Assembly: GCA_013373265.1 (NCBI GenBank)
Contig: JABXIC010000114.1
Coordinates: forward strand, 1-54,844
Direction: 5' to 3'
DNA from: Methylocystaceae bacterium
Lineage (GTDB): Bacteria; Pseudomonadota; Alphaproteobacteria; Rhodospirillales; Terasakiellaceae
DNA length: 54,844 bases
Below are positions 17,970-27,199 of the stretch, in pieces. The notes under the pieces were generated by a model. The model made no database searches, had not been told where the DNA came from, and was given only the letters and a program-made list of their open reading frames with translations. A program made the translations under genes and the position numbers. Each line of letters starts with the position of its first letter. Within the stretch, counting starts at the first letter, position 1.

Positions 17970-20414
17970 ATGTTTTCGAACCTTCGATTGCGGACAAAAT
18001 TAATAAGTGGGTTTACAGTTGTCCTTGTGTTGATGGCCATCGCACTGACTCTTGCCTACAAACAATTTAAAATTGTTAGTCATGAAGTTCAAGAATATGT
18101 GCATATTGTAGAAGGTGCATCTAAAGCCAGTCATATTGAAAAACGTTTTTTGGCACTTCGCATGCATGCCAGAGAATATGCTTTGAGCGCAAAAATAGAA
18201 GATGCGAATGCGGTTCATGAAATCGGGCAAAAACTTTCTGAAGAATTAAAACAAGCAATTAAAGTTGAAACTAATCTGGATCATCTTGACTTATTGAAAG
18301 TTATGCAGCGTGAGACGGAAAAATATCTCACGAGTTTTTCTAAAGTTGAAACGCTTGAACGTAATTATCATGATTTAATTGCGCAGCGTCTCATGCCGGA
18401 AGGGGAGAAAATAACCAACGAGTTGGAAAAATTGCTGACAGCATCGACCCTTGAAGACAATGATGCTGCCCGTCAATATTCAGAAAATGCCCTGAAGCAT
18501 GCTTTTTCTGCCCGTTTATATTCTAACTTGATCATTGGAAATAAAGACGCCAGTGCATCAAGCAAGGTCGCTGCAGAATTTGATGGGTTACAGAAATCCA
18601 TAAAAGGACTTTTAGCTCTTGCCCGAAACGAAAATGAAATCGGATTGGCTAAATCCCTAGAAACGCTGGCGCGTGATTATGAAAGTACATTGCATAAGCT
18701 GGTGGAAGAAACTGCAGAAATAAATCAATTAATAAATGTAGAAATGACAGCGCATACAAAAACTCTATTAGGTAATGCTGAAAACCTTCTAGATAAGGCC
18801 GTGGAGCAAGAACATCAAATTGAAAAGGCAACAATCAATAATATTGAAATTGGTGAAACTGAACTGATTATGATTGGGGTAGGGAGTTTCGTCTGCGGTC
18901 TTCTTGTCGCCTGGTTGTTGGGTGGGGCTTTATCGAAGCCGATTAATTCAATGACAAGTGTTATGTCTGAATTGGCCCATAACAATATGGATGTGAAAGT
19001 TCCTTACACAGAAAATGGTGATGAGCTGGGGGAAATGGCAGCATCGGTTAATCATTTCAAAGAAAAGCTGTTGGAAGTGAAACGATTGGAAAAAGCCCAA
19101 CAGGAAGAAAAACTAAAAGCTGAAGCACAACGTCGCGTGGCGGTGATGAAGATGGCCGATGTCTTTGAAAACAGTGTTGGTCAAGTGGTGGAGGCTGTGA
19201 CCGCAGCGGCAACACAGTTGCAATCCTCAGCCGGGCAGATGTCCATAACGGCAAGGCAAACCAGTGCGCAAACAACGGCTGTGTCGAGTGCGACAGAAGA
19301 AGCGTCTGCAAATGTGCAAACTGTGGCTGCTGCGACGGAAGAACTGTCAAGCGCGAACGATGAAATTGGTCGTAATGTCCAACAATCAGCCAGAGTGTCA
19401 TCAAATGCGGCAGAAGTTTCGAAAACCACACAAGAAACCGTTGCGGCTATGGTCGATGAAGTGGGGCGTATTACTAATTTTGCAGAATTGATTAACGATA
19501 TTGCAGATCAAACAAATATGCTGGCCTTAAATGCAACCATTGAATCTGCACGCGCAGGCGAGGCGGGCAAAGGCTTTGCGGTGGTGGCACAAGAAGTAAA
19601 AAAATTGGCTCAGCAAACTTCGGATGCCACGGAAGAAATTGTTAACCAGATACGTCAGGTCAATGCAATTACACAACAAGCTGCAAGTGAGATCGCCAAT
19701 GTGGGGCAATCTATACTTGAAGCAGATCGTTTATCAAATTCGGTAGCTGCTGCAGTCGAAGAACAGGTGGTTGCGACAAAGGAAATCGCACGTAGTGTTG
19801 AAGAGGCGGCTCGGGGCACACAAGAGGTTGCACGCAATATTGTGCAGGTTGAAGCGGCCTCCAATGAAACAGGTATAGCCGCAGAAGAAATAGCTATGGC
19901 CTCAGGTGATTTGTCCAAGCAGGCAGAGTATTTGAAGGAAGAAGTGGCACTCTTTTTAAGTCAGGTTCGTGCCGGGGACAATGAAAAGCGTCTTGTGAAA
20001 TGGAAACCTGAAATGGAATCTGGAATTCACATGATTGACGAACAACATAAAGATCTGTTTGAAGAAATTAATTATTATCACGGTAAAATGTTGAAAGGTA
20101 TAAACCGCGAAGAAGTTGAAGCCGCTATGTCGCGATTATTGGCGGCTTTGCAAGAACACCTGAACGTTGAAGCTTCAGAGATGTCCCTGTGTCATTACCC
20201 GGGATTAGAAGATCATTGTAAATCTCATCAAGAAATCATCAATCAATTGGATCAAATTCTTAATCGCCATCACGAGGGGTTAGACATCAGTCTGGACTTC
20301 TTTGATACAATTTCGACATGGCTGATTGATCATACGTCCACTCAGGATCAAGAATTTGCGCAGTATGTGATGGACCACAATCTCAAAGCGACGCTACAAC
20401 AAGCAGCTGAATAG
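17970..20414 (+). CDS. methyl-accepting chemotaxis protein with C-terminal hemerythrin domain
   Basis: An 814-residue chemoreceptor. It has a membrane helix near 11-31, a long helical periplasmic domain to about 290 and a second helix near 296-318. A HAMP domain ([15 protein letters not shown]) is followed by a signalling region with the conserved tip [20 protein letters not shown] near 510-530. A bacteriohemerythrin domain from about residue 670 has its iron ligands in [27 protein letters not shown] and LIDHTSTQD. Hemerythrin binds O2 at a diiron site, so the receptor probably mediates oxygen or redox taxis. It stands alone, with no adjacent che genes. Confidence 0.92.
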   Translation: MFSNLRLRTKLISGFTVVLVLMAIALTLAYKQFKIVSHEVQEYVHIVEGASKASHIEKRFLALRMHAREYALSAKIEDANAVHEIGQKLSEELKQAIKVETNLDHLDLLKVMQRETEKYLTSFSKVETLERNYHDLIAQRLMPEGEKITNELEKLLTASTLEDNDAARQYSENALKHAFSARLYSNLIIGNKDASASSKVAAEFDGLQKSIKGLLALARNENEIGLAKSLETLARDYESTLHKLVEETAEINQLINVEMTAHTKTLLGNAENLLDKAVEQEHQIEKATINNIEIGETELIMIGVGSFVCGLLVAWLLGGALSKPINSMTSVMSELAHNNMDVKVPYTENGDELGEMAASVNHFKEKLLEVKRLEKAQQEEKLKAEAQRRVAVMKMADVFENSVGQVVEAVTAAATQLQSSAGQMSITARQTSAQTTAVSSATEEASANVQTVAAATEELSSANDEIGRNVQQSARVSSNAAEVSKTTQETVAAMVDEVGRITNFAELINDIADQTNMLALNATIESARAGEAGKGFAVVAQEVKKLAQQTSDATEEIVNQIRQVNAITQQAASEIANVGQSILEADRLSNSVAAAVEEQVVATKEIARSVEEAARGTQEVARNIVQVEAASNETGIAAEEIAMASGDLSKQAEYLKEEVALFLSQVRAGDNEKRLVKWKPEMESGIHMIDEQHKDLFEEINYYHGKMLKGINREEVEAAMSRLLAALQEHLNVEASEMSLCHYPGLEDHCKSHQEIINQLDQILNRHHEGLDISLDFFDTISTWLIDHTSTQDQEFAQYVMDHNLKATLQQAAE

Positions 20415-20555
20415 ACTTGGGGGCCAAATCTTCTAGCCCTAGAATTTAATATCAACCCGTAAGGTTGCTGTCAGCTTTATTGATTAGTTTCTCTATGCTC
20501 ATTTTTTGTGGATGAGGGAAATTATGTCAAAACTTATGAGGTTGGGTAGAACGTT

Positions 20556-21074
20556 ATGACAAAAAAAGTAAAAGTTTGGGATGGTGCTGTACGCCTTTTC
20601 CACTGGTCGTTGGTTCTGTCTTTTATTGGGGCTTGGATTTCAGCGGATGATTTTGAAAAAATCCATATCAAACTTGGTTATTTGATTATCGGTTTGGTTT
20701 GTTTTCGCATAATTTGGGGCTTTGTTGGCAGTGAATATGCCCGGTTCAGCCAATTTGTGCGCGGTCCATCGGCGGTTATGGCCTATCTGCGCGACATCTT
20801 AAAGGGACGTGAAAAACGTTATCTGGGACATAACCCGGCAGGGGCGGCAATGATTGTTGTTTTGTTGGTTGGGATATTGGGCCTGTGCCTGACCGGATGG
20901 ATGTACACCACGGATCAGTTTTGGGGTGTTGATTGGGTTGAAGAAGCTCATGAATTGTTGGCTTATGGCCTGTTGGCCTGCGTGGGGTGTCACCTGCTTG
21001 GTGTTTTCATTGCGTCTAAACGCCACGGTGAAAATCTGGTCGTGTCCATGGTGACAGGCAAAAAAGATAAGTAA
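20556..21074 (+). CDS. cytochrome b561-type membrane protein
   Basis: A 172-residue four-helix di-heme cytochrome b of the type found in Ni/Fe-hydrogenase b subunits and related electron carriers. Its start, VWDGAVRLFHWSLVLSF, carries the first heme-ligand histidine, and later histidines in EEAHELLAYG and GCHLLGVF fit the second. The segment RIIWGFVGSEYARFSQFV is typical. It is followed by a DUF6134 protein and a two-component pair, a grouping that suggests one module. Its electron partner is unknown. Confidence 0.85.
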   Translation: MTKKVKVWDGAVRLFHWSLVLSFIGAWISADDFEKIHIKLGYLIIGLVCFRIIWGFVGSEYARFSQFVRGPSAVMAYLRDILKGREKRYLGHNPAGAAMIVVLLVGILGLCLTGWMYTTDQFWGVDWVEEAHELLAYGLLACVGCHLLGVFIASKRHGENLVVSMVTGKKDK

Positions 21075-21153
21075 TTTCTATCAGGTAAATGGAATTGTTG
21101 AAGCAGGTTTGAATGAGACAGGCCTGCATCAGATTATTGCAAAAGGAAAAATC

Positions 21154-21798
21154 ATGAACTTCTTAAAGGTGACTAAATTTTTGCAACTGATTGTGGCGTG
21201 TCTGCTCATGTCCGGTGCAACGGGTTTTGCTGAAGATACCAACTTGTCCTTTGATGTCATCCGGGGTGGGGATAAGATTGGTGAACATCATATCAACATC
21301 CACGAAACAGCGACAGGCAAGCAGGTCGACATCAAGACCGATGTGGAAGTTAAAGTTTTATTTGTCACAGCCTATGAATTTAAACATGTCAGTCAGGAAA
21401 AATGGGAAAACGGGGTGCTGATGCATCTTGAGTCTACATCCAATGACGATGGGGCACATCATGAACTGGCATTGAACTTGAAGAATGGGACCTTGCAAGG
21501 TATCAGTGACGGACAAAAAATTATCGTTGATCGTGCCAACATTCCGGCCAGTTTGTGGAATAAAGAAATCCTGTCACAACATTCGATCGTTAATACGTTA
21601 GACGGTCATCCCATGAACATTCAAGTGACCAATTTGGGAATGGAAGAAATTCTATCTTCAAGACACAAGCAAATGGCGGAACATGTTCGTTTGACAGGCG
21701 ACCTTGAACGTGAATTATGGTTTAATCAGAAGAACCAGTTGGTACAGGTCAAATTTAAAGGGTCTGATGGGTCGGAAATCCTCTATCGGATGATATAA
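21154..21798 (+). CDS. secreted DUF6134-family protein
   Basis: A 214-residue exported protein. The ATG at 21154 is chosen because AAAAGGA lies just upstream and a signal peptide follows (FLKVTKFLQLIVACLLMSGA, cleavage near GFAED). The mature part has the pattern FDVIRGGDKIGEHHINI, then EKWENGVLMHLESTSNDDG and a C-terminal ELWFNQKNQLVQVKFKGSDG, which I recognise as DUF6134, a beta-rich periplasmic family of unknown function. The response regulator starts one base after its stop, so translation is coupled. It may be a sensor partner of the downstream kinase. Confidence 0.75.
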   Translation: MNFLKVTKFLQLIVACLLMSGATGFAEDTNLSFDVIRGGDKIGEHHINIHETATGKQVDIKTDVEVKVLFVTAYEFKHVSQEKWENGVLMHLESTSNDDGAHHELALNLKNGTLQGISDGQKIIVDRANIPASLWNKEILSQHSIVNTLDGHPMNIQVTNLGMEEILSSRHKQMAEHVRLTGDLERELWFNQKNQLVQVKFKGSDGSEILYRMI

Positions 21799-21799
21799 G

Positions 21800-22483
21800 A
21801 TGAAGCTTCTAATCGTTGAAGACAACCCGGATTTAAATGCGCTGTTACAAACACGCTTTCGTAAGGAAGGTTTTGCTGTTGACGGCTTTGAAAGCGTGAC
21901 GGATGCAGACGAAGTTTTGCAGACCACGGCTTATGACTGTTTGATACTGGATTTGGGTTTGCCCGACGGGGATGGCCTTGAGATCGTTAAGAACTTGCGC
22001 CAAAAAAATAACTCTGTGCCCATTCTTATTCTTACCGCACGCGATGGTTTGGAAGACCGTTTGGCCGGGTTGAATTTGGGGGCAGATGATTACTGCCTAA
22101 AACCATTTGAGCTTGAAGAAATTGTCGCGCGCGTGCGTGCCTTGTTGCGCCGTCCCGGTGGGGCGTTGGGGGTCGAGCTTAAGGCAGGCAATATTGTCTT
22201 TAATACGATCTCGCGCAATGTGGAAATCAGGGGAGAACCCATCACATTGGCGCGACGGGAACTTGACGTTCTAGAAGAAATGATGCGCTGTTTTAAACGA
22301 GTTATTTCTAAAAGTGCCCTGGAAGATAGCCTTTATGGTTTTGATGATGATGTTGGGTCAAATTCTATTGAAGTTCATGTCTCACGCCTGAGAAAAAAAC
22401 TGAAAAGCGTTGACTGTGGGGTTGAGGTTCATACCGTGCGTGGGGTGGGGTATATTTTATCAGAGAGCGTGGAAAATGTTTAA
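21800..22483 (+). CDS. OmpR-family response regulator
   Basis: A 227-residue two-component regulator. The receiver domain has acidic residues in VEDNPDLN, the phosphoacceptor Asp in LILDLGLPDGDG near residue 51 and Lys in LKPFE. The C-terminal winged helix reads GSNSIEVHVSRLRKKL and ends VHTVRGVGYIL. It resembles the TctD/QseB/PmrA branch. It overlaps the next kinase gene by 8 bases and follows the DUF6134 gene by one base, so all three are probably made together. Confidence 0.93.
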   Translation: MKLLIVEDNPDLNALLQTRFRKEGFAVDGFESVTDADEVLQTTAYDCLILDLGLPDGDGLEIVKNLRQKNNSVPILILTARDGLEDRLAGLNLGADDYCLKPFELEEIVARVRALLRRPGGALGVELKAGNIVFNTISRNVEIRGEPITLARRELDVLEEMMRCFKRVISKSALEDSLYGFDDDVGSNSIEVHVSRLRKKLKSVDCGVEVHTVRGVGYILSESVENV

Positions 22484-23498
22484 GTCACGCTCTCTCATTC
22501 GTAAAATTTTATTATCGCAAGCTTTCTTGCTTTTATTTTTTTTTGGGCTGGCAAGGGGTGCGGTCTATTATGAATTTGAGTATACCCAAGATGACCATCA
22601 TCACAATGCAGTCGCCGATGCGATTGAAGAAGAATATCTGGAACAGATTAGTTGGTTTTTACCGACCTTTTTTATCGGGTTGTTGCTGAGCAGTTTACTT
22701 ATTTTAAAACGTGGACTTGCCCCTTTAGAGAAACTTTCCCATGAAGCGGCTGATATTGGTCCGGCCAATGTGGAAATGCGGTTATCGGTTGAAAATGTAC
22801 CTGCGGAAATCCTGCCTTTGGTGACGGCTTTTAATGAAACGCTTGAAAGGTTGGCACAGGGGTTTCAGTTTCAACGCCGTTTTACAGCCGATGCAGCCCA
22901 TGAATTGAGAACGCCCTTGGCTGTCTTGTCTGCGCGCATTGATGCCTTGGACCCGGTTGACGGGGTCGCAGAGTTGAAGCGCGATGTACAGGTGATGACG
23001 CGCTTGACATCACAGCTTTTAAAAGCCGCGCAATTGGAAAGTCTGACGATTAAAGCCGATGAACAAGTCAATCTTGTGGCTTTGGCACAAGATGTTGCCA
23101 GCTTATTGACCCCACTTGCGCTTCAAGAAAATAAGATGATTGAAGTGCTTTACGACACAGATAAAAATGTGATCACAGGCAATTATGATGCCTTGTACCA
23201 TATGTTGCGCAACCTTGTTGAGAATGCACTGGTCTATTCGCCTAAAGGCGGCCTTGTCAGTATTGATTTAAGCGAACAGGGCACCCTTACAGTGCGTGAT
23301 CGTGGTAAAGGGATTGCACCTGAGTTTTTGGGCAAGGTTTTTGAGCGTTTTTGGCGAACAAACCGTTCTTCCACCCATGGGGCGGGCCTTGGTTTGTCGA
23401 TTGTTAAAGACACGGTACGCCTTCATGGTGGCACGGTTGATGTGTCTAATCACAGTGAGGGTGGCGCCGTTTTTCAGGTGCGCTTCCAACAAAAATAA
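22476..23498 (+). CDS. sensor histidine kinase, QseC-like
   Basis: A 340-residue kinase starting at the ATG at 22476, inside the end of the response-regulator gene. It has two membrane helices (about 12-30 and 62-80) with a short, His/Asp/Glu-rich periplasmic loop (YEFEYTQDDHHHNAVADAIE) that could bind a metal or sense pH. A HAMP-like linker precedes the H-box AAHELRTPLAVLSARIDAL, N-box NLVENALVYS and G boxes DRGKGI and GAGLGLSIV. It is the cognate partner of the upstream regulator. Confidence 0.92.
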   Translation: MFKSRSLIRKILLSQAFLLLFFFGLARGAVYYEFEYTQDDHHHNAVADAIEEEYLEQISWFLPTFFIGLLLSSLLILKRGLAPLEKLSHEAADIGPANVEMRLSVENVPAEILPLVTAFNETLERLAQGFQFQRRFTADAAHELRTPLAVLSARIDALDPVDGVAELKRDVQVMTRLTSQLLKAAQLESLTIKADEQVNLVALAQDVASLLTPLALQENKMIEVLYDTDKNVITGNYDALYHMLRNLVENALVYSPKGGLVSIDLSEQGTLTVRDRGKGIAPEFLGKVFERFWRTNRSSTHGAGLGLSIVKDTVRLHGGTVDVSNHSEGGAVFQVRFQQK

Positions 23499-23535
23499 TC
23501 CTGTCAGGTTATGGTCAGTATCTTTTGACACTATG

Positions 23536-23557
23536 CCCTTGTTCCAAACGACAAGGG
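23536..23557 (+). promoter_or_regulatory. stem-loop covering the ribosome site of the hemolysin-family gene
   Basis: CCCTTGT (23536-23542) pairs perfectly with ACAAGGG (23551-23557) across an 8-base loop. The right arm contains AAGGG, the only candidate Shine-Dalgarno for the ATG at 23568 (spacing 10). The hairpin could therefore hold down translation, or act as a weak barrier between the two-component operon and the biosynthetic operon. No T-run follows. Confidence 0.4.
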
Positions 23558-23567
23558 ATTCATTCAA

Positions 23568-24158
23568 ATGCATATCGAGCATATTCACAGAGATCATATT
23601 TTAAGACATGATCTAGAGCAAGCCACGCAAGGCGTATATCAACGTTCTTATCAGGCCTCTATTCCTGAATTTCCGGACCATTTAGTGGCAGTGATGGGGG
23701 AAGATGGAACCATCCTTGGTTCTGTGGGGTTGCGCCGCGATGAAGATATGTTTTTTTGTGAACATTATTTTAGCCAACCCATCGAAGTTGAATTATCCAG
23801 AGCGTTTAAAAGTGTGGCGCAACGCCAGTCAATCGTAGAAGTCACGAACCTTGCTGGCGTACGCCCCGGTTATGTCTTCGAATTGCTCTATGAAGTAATC
23901 CAGTTCAGCTTAAATCTGAATATGGAATTTGCGGTTTTTACAGCAACGCAACGACTGCGCAAGTTGCTGGCACGCATGGGCCTGCCTTTTCAGGTGTTGG
24001 GGGTGGCAACTGAAGAAGATGTGCCACTGTCGCAATCATGGGGGCAATATTATGAGGCAAAGCCTTATGTCTGTGCCGTTTCGCGACAAGAACTCTGTGA
24101 CACGGGATATATAGCGCGTTTCACCATCGTTAAAGAAAAGGTGCCAGCTTATGTCTGA
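23568..24158 (+). CDS. thermostable hemolysin family protein (GNAT-like fold)
   Basis: A 196-residue protein resembling the T_hemolysin family, named from a Vibrio haemolysin but probably an acyl- or aminoacyl-transferase-like fold. Visible family features are an N-terminal basic segment, the strand pair DGTILGSVGLRR, and the core strand IVEVTNLAGVRPG, which resembles the substrate strand of autoinducer synthases and GNAT enzymes. Further family segments are FAVFTATQRLRKLLARMGLPFQ. Its gene overlaps the acyl-activating ligase by 8 bases, which argues for an enzymatic role in a pathway, not a toxin. True haemolytic activity is doubtful. Confidence 0.78.
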   Translation: MHIEHIHRDHILRHDLEQATQGVYQRSYQASIPEFPDHLVAVMGEDGTILGSVGLRRDEDMFFCEHYFSQPIEVELSRAFKSVAQRQSIVEVTNLAGVRPGYVFELLYEVIQFSLNLNMEFAVFTATQRLRKLLARMGLPFQVLGVATEEDVPLSQSWGQYYEAKPYVCAVSRQELCDTGYIARFTIVKEKVPAYV

Positions 24159-25572
24159 TTTTTTTAATAAAGTACAACAGTTGGCACAGACTTCCCCGCA
24201 AAAAACGGCGATCATTTCGGCGCAAGGGGAAACCACCTACGCTGATTTAATGGGCTATTGTGCGGCGATCCTGGATCATATTCCCGCAGATAAAAAGACC
24301 GTTGCCATCTACGGGCCGTCATCTGCGCTGTGGGTTGCGGCTTTGTTGGCGTTGGAATTTAGTGGCAAGCGCATTGTTCCCTTACCAGATTTTTTTTCAC
24401 GTGAACAATGTCAGCACGTTTTGCAAGATTGTGCGGTTGATTTTATCCTACGCGACCCGGTCTGTCCGGGGTTTGATGGTGTGGATGAGTATGTATGGTC
24501 CACTGCGCAAGCTTTGATGAAGCAAGGGCGCGCCGAGCCTTCCCAACAAATTCTTTATACATCCGGCACCAGTGGCACCCCCAAAGGTGTCCTACATGAT
24601 AGTGCTGTCTTGGATGCAAAAGCCAACGCTTTGATCGCTGCTGCCAAGGCAGATGCCCGTGATCGCCATTTGTCTGTTTTGCCCTTTTCATTATTGCTGG
24701 AACAAATTGTCGGGGTGCGCCTAGCCCTTAGCATCGGGGCCTGTTGCATCATTGAACCGATGGTTTTTCAACGCTGTATGACAGGTGATTTTTCACTTTT
24801 ACATCAAGTGACAGAACAGTTTAAGCCAACGACCAGTGTCTTGGTGCCGGAACTGTTGCGCGGCTGGGTTTTAAGTCTTGATCATGTTCGCAAAAACGCC
24901 GTGGAAACGTTGCGTTATGTTGCGGTGGGGGGCGGTCATGTTCCGGATGGTTTGGCGCAAAGAGCATGGGATTTAAACATTCCTGTTTATGAAGGCTATG
25001 GGTTGACTGAATGTGCCTCTGTCGTGTGCGTCAATCACTTTGGGCAACGTAAAGCCGGTACGGTGGGTAAGCCGCTTGACGGTGTTGCGATTAACATTTG
25101 TGAGGGTGAAATTCAGGTTCAAGGCCCTTCTGTTATGCAAGGTTATCTGCATGGCGATGCCATACAAGATTGCTGGATGACCGGGGATGAAGGGACCATA
25201 GATGAGGACGGTTATCTCCAGGTTTATGGCCGCAAAGATAATGTTTTGGTGACAAGTCTAGGGCGTAATATCAACCCGGAATGGGTGGAAAATAAAGTGC
25301 TGGAAGACCCCCGCATTGAGAGATGCTTTGTCTTTGGCGAAGAAAAGGCCTTTCCCAGTGCTGTCTTGGTGGTTCACCCTCCGTTTAAAGCGCACTTTAA
25401 AGTCCCTGATAATAAGGAAACGCTTATTCAGCAGTTGTTTCAAGGTATTCCCGCCTATGCGGTGCCGGATCGTTTGATCGTGAGTGATCGTGAAACATTG
25501 CACCAGCATGGTCTGTTGACATCCAACGCAAGACCCAAACGCAAAGCCATTACCCAATTTTATAGTCTTTAA
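24151..25572 (+). CDS. AMP-forming acyl/aryl-activating ligase
   Basis: A 473-residue member of the ANL superfamily, which activates a carboxylic acid as an adenylate and transfers it to CoA or a carrier thiol. The phosphate-binding loop YTSGTSGTPKG lies at 136-146, the A5 motif is YEGYGLTECASV, and the A7/A8 region reads WMTGDEGTIDEDGYLQVYGR. A C-terminal lysine is in SNARPKRKAI. It is shorter than classical acyl-CoA synthetases. It is the second gene of a four-gene operon with a diiron-type protein and an SDR, so it probably supplies an activated acid to them. The acid is unknown. Confidence 0.88.
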   Translation: MSDFFNKVQQLAQTSPQKTAIISAQGETTYADLMGYCAAILDHIPADKKTVAIYGPSSALWVAALLALEFSGKRIVPLPDFFSREQCQHVLQDCAVDFILRDPVCPGFDGVDEYVWSTAQALMKQGRAEPSQQILYTSGTSGTPKGVLHDSAVLDAKANALIAAAKADARDRHLSVLPFSLLLEQIVGVRLALSIGACCIIEPMVFQRCMTGDFSLLHQVTEQFKPTTSVLVPELLRGWVLSLDHVRKNAVETLRYVAVGGGHVPDGLAQRAWDLNIPVYEGYGLTECASVVCVNHFGQRKAGTVGKPLDGVAINICEGEIQVQGPSVMQGYLHGDAIQDCWMTGDEGTIDEDGYLQVYGRKDNVLVTSLGRNINPEWVENKVLEDPRIERCFVFGEEKAFPSAVLVVHPPFKAHFKVPDNKETLIQQLFQGIPAYAVPDRLIVSDRETLHQHGLLTSNARPKRKAITQFYSL

Positions 25573-25581
25573 GGAGGACTT

Positions 25582-26262
25582 ATGACTTTTTTTGAGCGCC
25601 TTATGCAGGAAACGAAAAGTGATAGAGACGCTTTTCAATCTATTTCATTGATCCAAACGGCTGTGTGTCAAGGGGTGGATAAAGATCTCTATGTCGCGTT
25701 TTTAACGCAGGCTTATCATCATGTAAAATTCACCTGCCCGCTTTTGGGTGCAGCCTTATCACGTGTGGGGCAGAATGATGGTTTGTTCCGCACGGCCCTG
25801 ATTGAATATATTGATGAAGAAAAAGGCCATGAAGAATGGATTTTGGACGATATCGAAGCTTTTGGCGGGGATCGTAAAATGGTTGTGAATCAGGCCCCCA
25901 ATATTTCAACCAACGTTATGTGCGGCTATGCCTTTTATGCCATTGAGCATGTTTCTCCTTATGCTTTGCTTGGGATGGTTCATGTGCTGGAGGGCATGTC
26001 TGTTGAGCTGGCAACTCAGGCTGCAGGTGCGATTTTTGAACGTTTGCAACTTGGTGATGGCGCGAAAGGTTTTTCTTATTTAAGAAGCCATGGGTCTTTG
26101 GATGTGGAACATACTGATTTTTTTGAAGAACTGGTCAATAAGATTGAGGATGTGTCTGTTCAGGACATCATCATTGCCTCGGCAAAAATATTTTATCGTC
26201 TTTATGGGGATATTTTCCGCGAGTTAGAAACCCAATCTATTGAGGCACAACATGCAGCTTAA
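25582..26262 (+). CDS. heme-oxygenase-like diiron protein (iron-containing redox enzyme family)
   Basis: A 226-residue all-helical protein of the TenA/heme-oxygenase-like fold, of the iron-containing redox branch that includes UndA and related oxidases. Carboxylate and histidine positions fit a diiron site: E80 and H83 (DEEKGHEEW), E137 or E142 (LEGMSVE), and H170, D174 and H177 (SHGSLDVEHTDF). Such enzymes use O2 to oxidise or cleave fatty or amino acids. An AGGAGG-type ribosome site precedes the ATG. It sits between the ligase and an SDR, overlapping the latter by 11 bases. Confidence 0.8.
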   Translation: MTFFERLMQETKSDRDAFQSISLIQTAVCQGVDKDLYVAFLTQAYHHVKFTCPLLGAALSRVGQNDGLFRTALIEYIDEEKGHEEWILDDIEAFGGDRKMVVNQAPNISTNVMCGYAFYAIEHVSPYALLGMVHVLEGMSVELATQAAGAIFERLQLGDGAKGFSYLRSHGSLDVEHTDFFEELVNKIEDVSVQDIIIASAKIFYRLYGDIFRELETQSIEAQHAA

Positions 26263-27028
26263 GGGCGCTAAAATCCTTCTGACAGGTGCCAGTTCCGGTA
26301 TTGGGCGTGCGTTGGCGATTGAATTGACCCGTAAGGGCGTGGATTTAATTTTGTGCGGGCGAAACCTTGACCGTTTGAAAGAAACGTCAGCCTTGTGTGA
26401 AGGGGGGAATGTTCAAACATTTCGAGGTGATTTGTCTTTGGCAACAGACCGTGTTTCTTTGGCAGAGTGTGTTGAAAAGTCTTTCGGCAAGCTTGATGTG
26501 CTGATCAATAATGCAGGTATGGTCGGGGTTTCACCGGTTGCCGCACAAGAGTTTGCAGATGTGGAAACCATGATGCAAACAAATCTGATGGCACCGATTC
26601 ATTTATCCCAATTGATGTTGCCGTTGCTTTTAAAGGCATCGCAAGGCACGATTTTGAATATTGGGTCTATGTTTGGTGATATTGCCTATCCCTATTTTGC
26701 TGTTTATAGCGCGACCAAGTTTGGTTTGCGTGGCTTTAGTGATGCTTTGCGCAGGGAATTGGCAGGGCAAGGGATTAAAGTGGTCTATGCCGCACCGCGT
26801 GCCACACAGACAACGTCTGCTAAAGCGTTTGAAAAATTGATTTCTCCGTTTGATATGGCGTTGGACCCGCCTGAAAAAGTCGCAAGTTTTATTGTCAAAG
26901 GTTTGGTACAGGGTAAGAAAACCATATATCCCCCCAGCAAAGAACGTTTTTTTGTTTTGGTACAAAAGCTTTTGCCGGGGTTGATTGATCAGGAAACATC
27001 CAAACAAATGAAGCGTTGTGATTTTTAA
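26252..27028 (+). CDS. short-chain dehydrogenase/reductase
   Basis: A 258-residue classical SDR. The nucleotide motif TGASSGIG is at 11-18, NNAG at 86-89, and the catalytic residues are S139, Y152 and K156 (YSATK). The Arg/Asn in CGRNLDRL after the second strand suggests NADPH. I start at the ATG at 26252, which overlaps the diiron gene by 11 bases. The C-terminal part (after PPSKERFFVLVQKLLPG) contains a hydrophobic helix seen in SDRs that act on lipidic substrates. It is the last gene of the four-gene operon and probably reduces or oxidises the pathway product. Confidence 0.88.
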   Translation: MQLKGAKILLTGASSGIGRALAIELTRKGVDLILCGRNLDRLKETSALCEGGNVQTFRGDLSLATDRVSLAECVEKSFGKLDVLINNAGMVGVSPVAAQEFADVETMMQTNLMAPIHLSQLMLPLLLKASQGTILNIGSMFGDIAYPYFAVYSATKFGLRGFSDALRRELAGQGIKVVYAAPRATQTTSAKAFEKLISPFDMALDPPEKVASFIVKGLVQGKKTIYPPSKERFFVLVQKLLPGLIDQETSKQMKRCDF

Positions 27029-27071
27029 TCATGAAATAAATTAATGATACGGCAAAGTGATATCATTTTTG

Positions 27072-27104
27072 TTGTGCCCCTTCTTTGATTAAGATGGGGC
27101 ACAA
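27072..27104 (+). terminator. GC-rich stem-loop after the SDR gene
   Basis: TTGTGCCCC (27072-27080) and GGGGCACAA (27096-27104) form a perfect 9-base stem with a 15-base loop, 44 bases after the SDR stop. It is followed by AT-rich sequence (TAAAATATG) but not by a T-run. It probably ends or protects the operon transcript and separates it from the ThDP enzyme gene. Confidence 0.5.
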
Positions 27105-27199
27105 TAAAATATGCTGAAGCTTTGACCTTTGAGCTTGTTTGAATTCAATGTCTTTCGCATATTAAACACAATGATCTGTAAGATTGAGGAAGATTGAGA

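Noticed and set aside
20454..20468. Short hairpin CAACC-cgtaa-GGTTG between the chemoreceptor and cytochrome b561 genes
   Set aside because: Only five base pairs and no T-run; too weak to call a terminator.
23568..24158. Haemolysin toxin
   Set aside because: The name comes from a family label. There is no signal peptide or pore-forming feature, and the gene overlaps an acid-activating ligase gene, so an enzymatic role is more likely.
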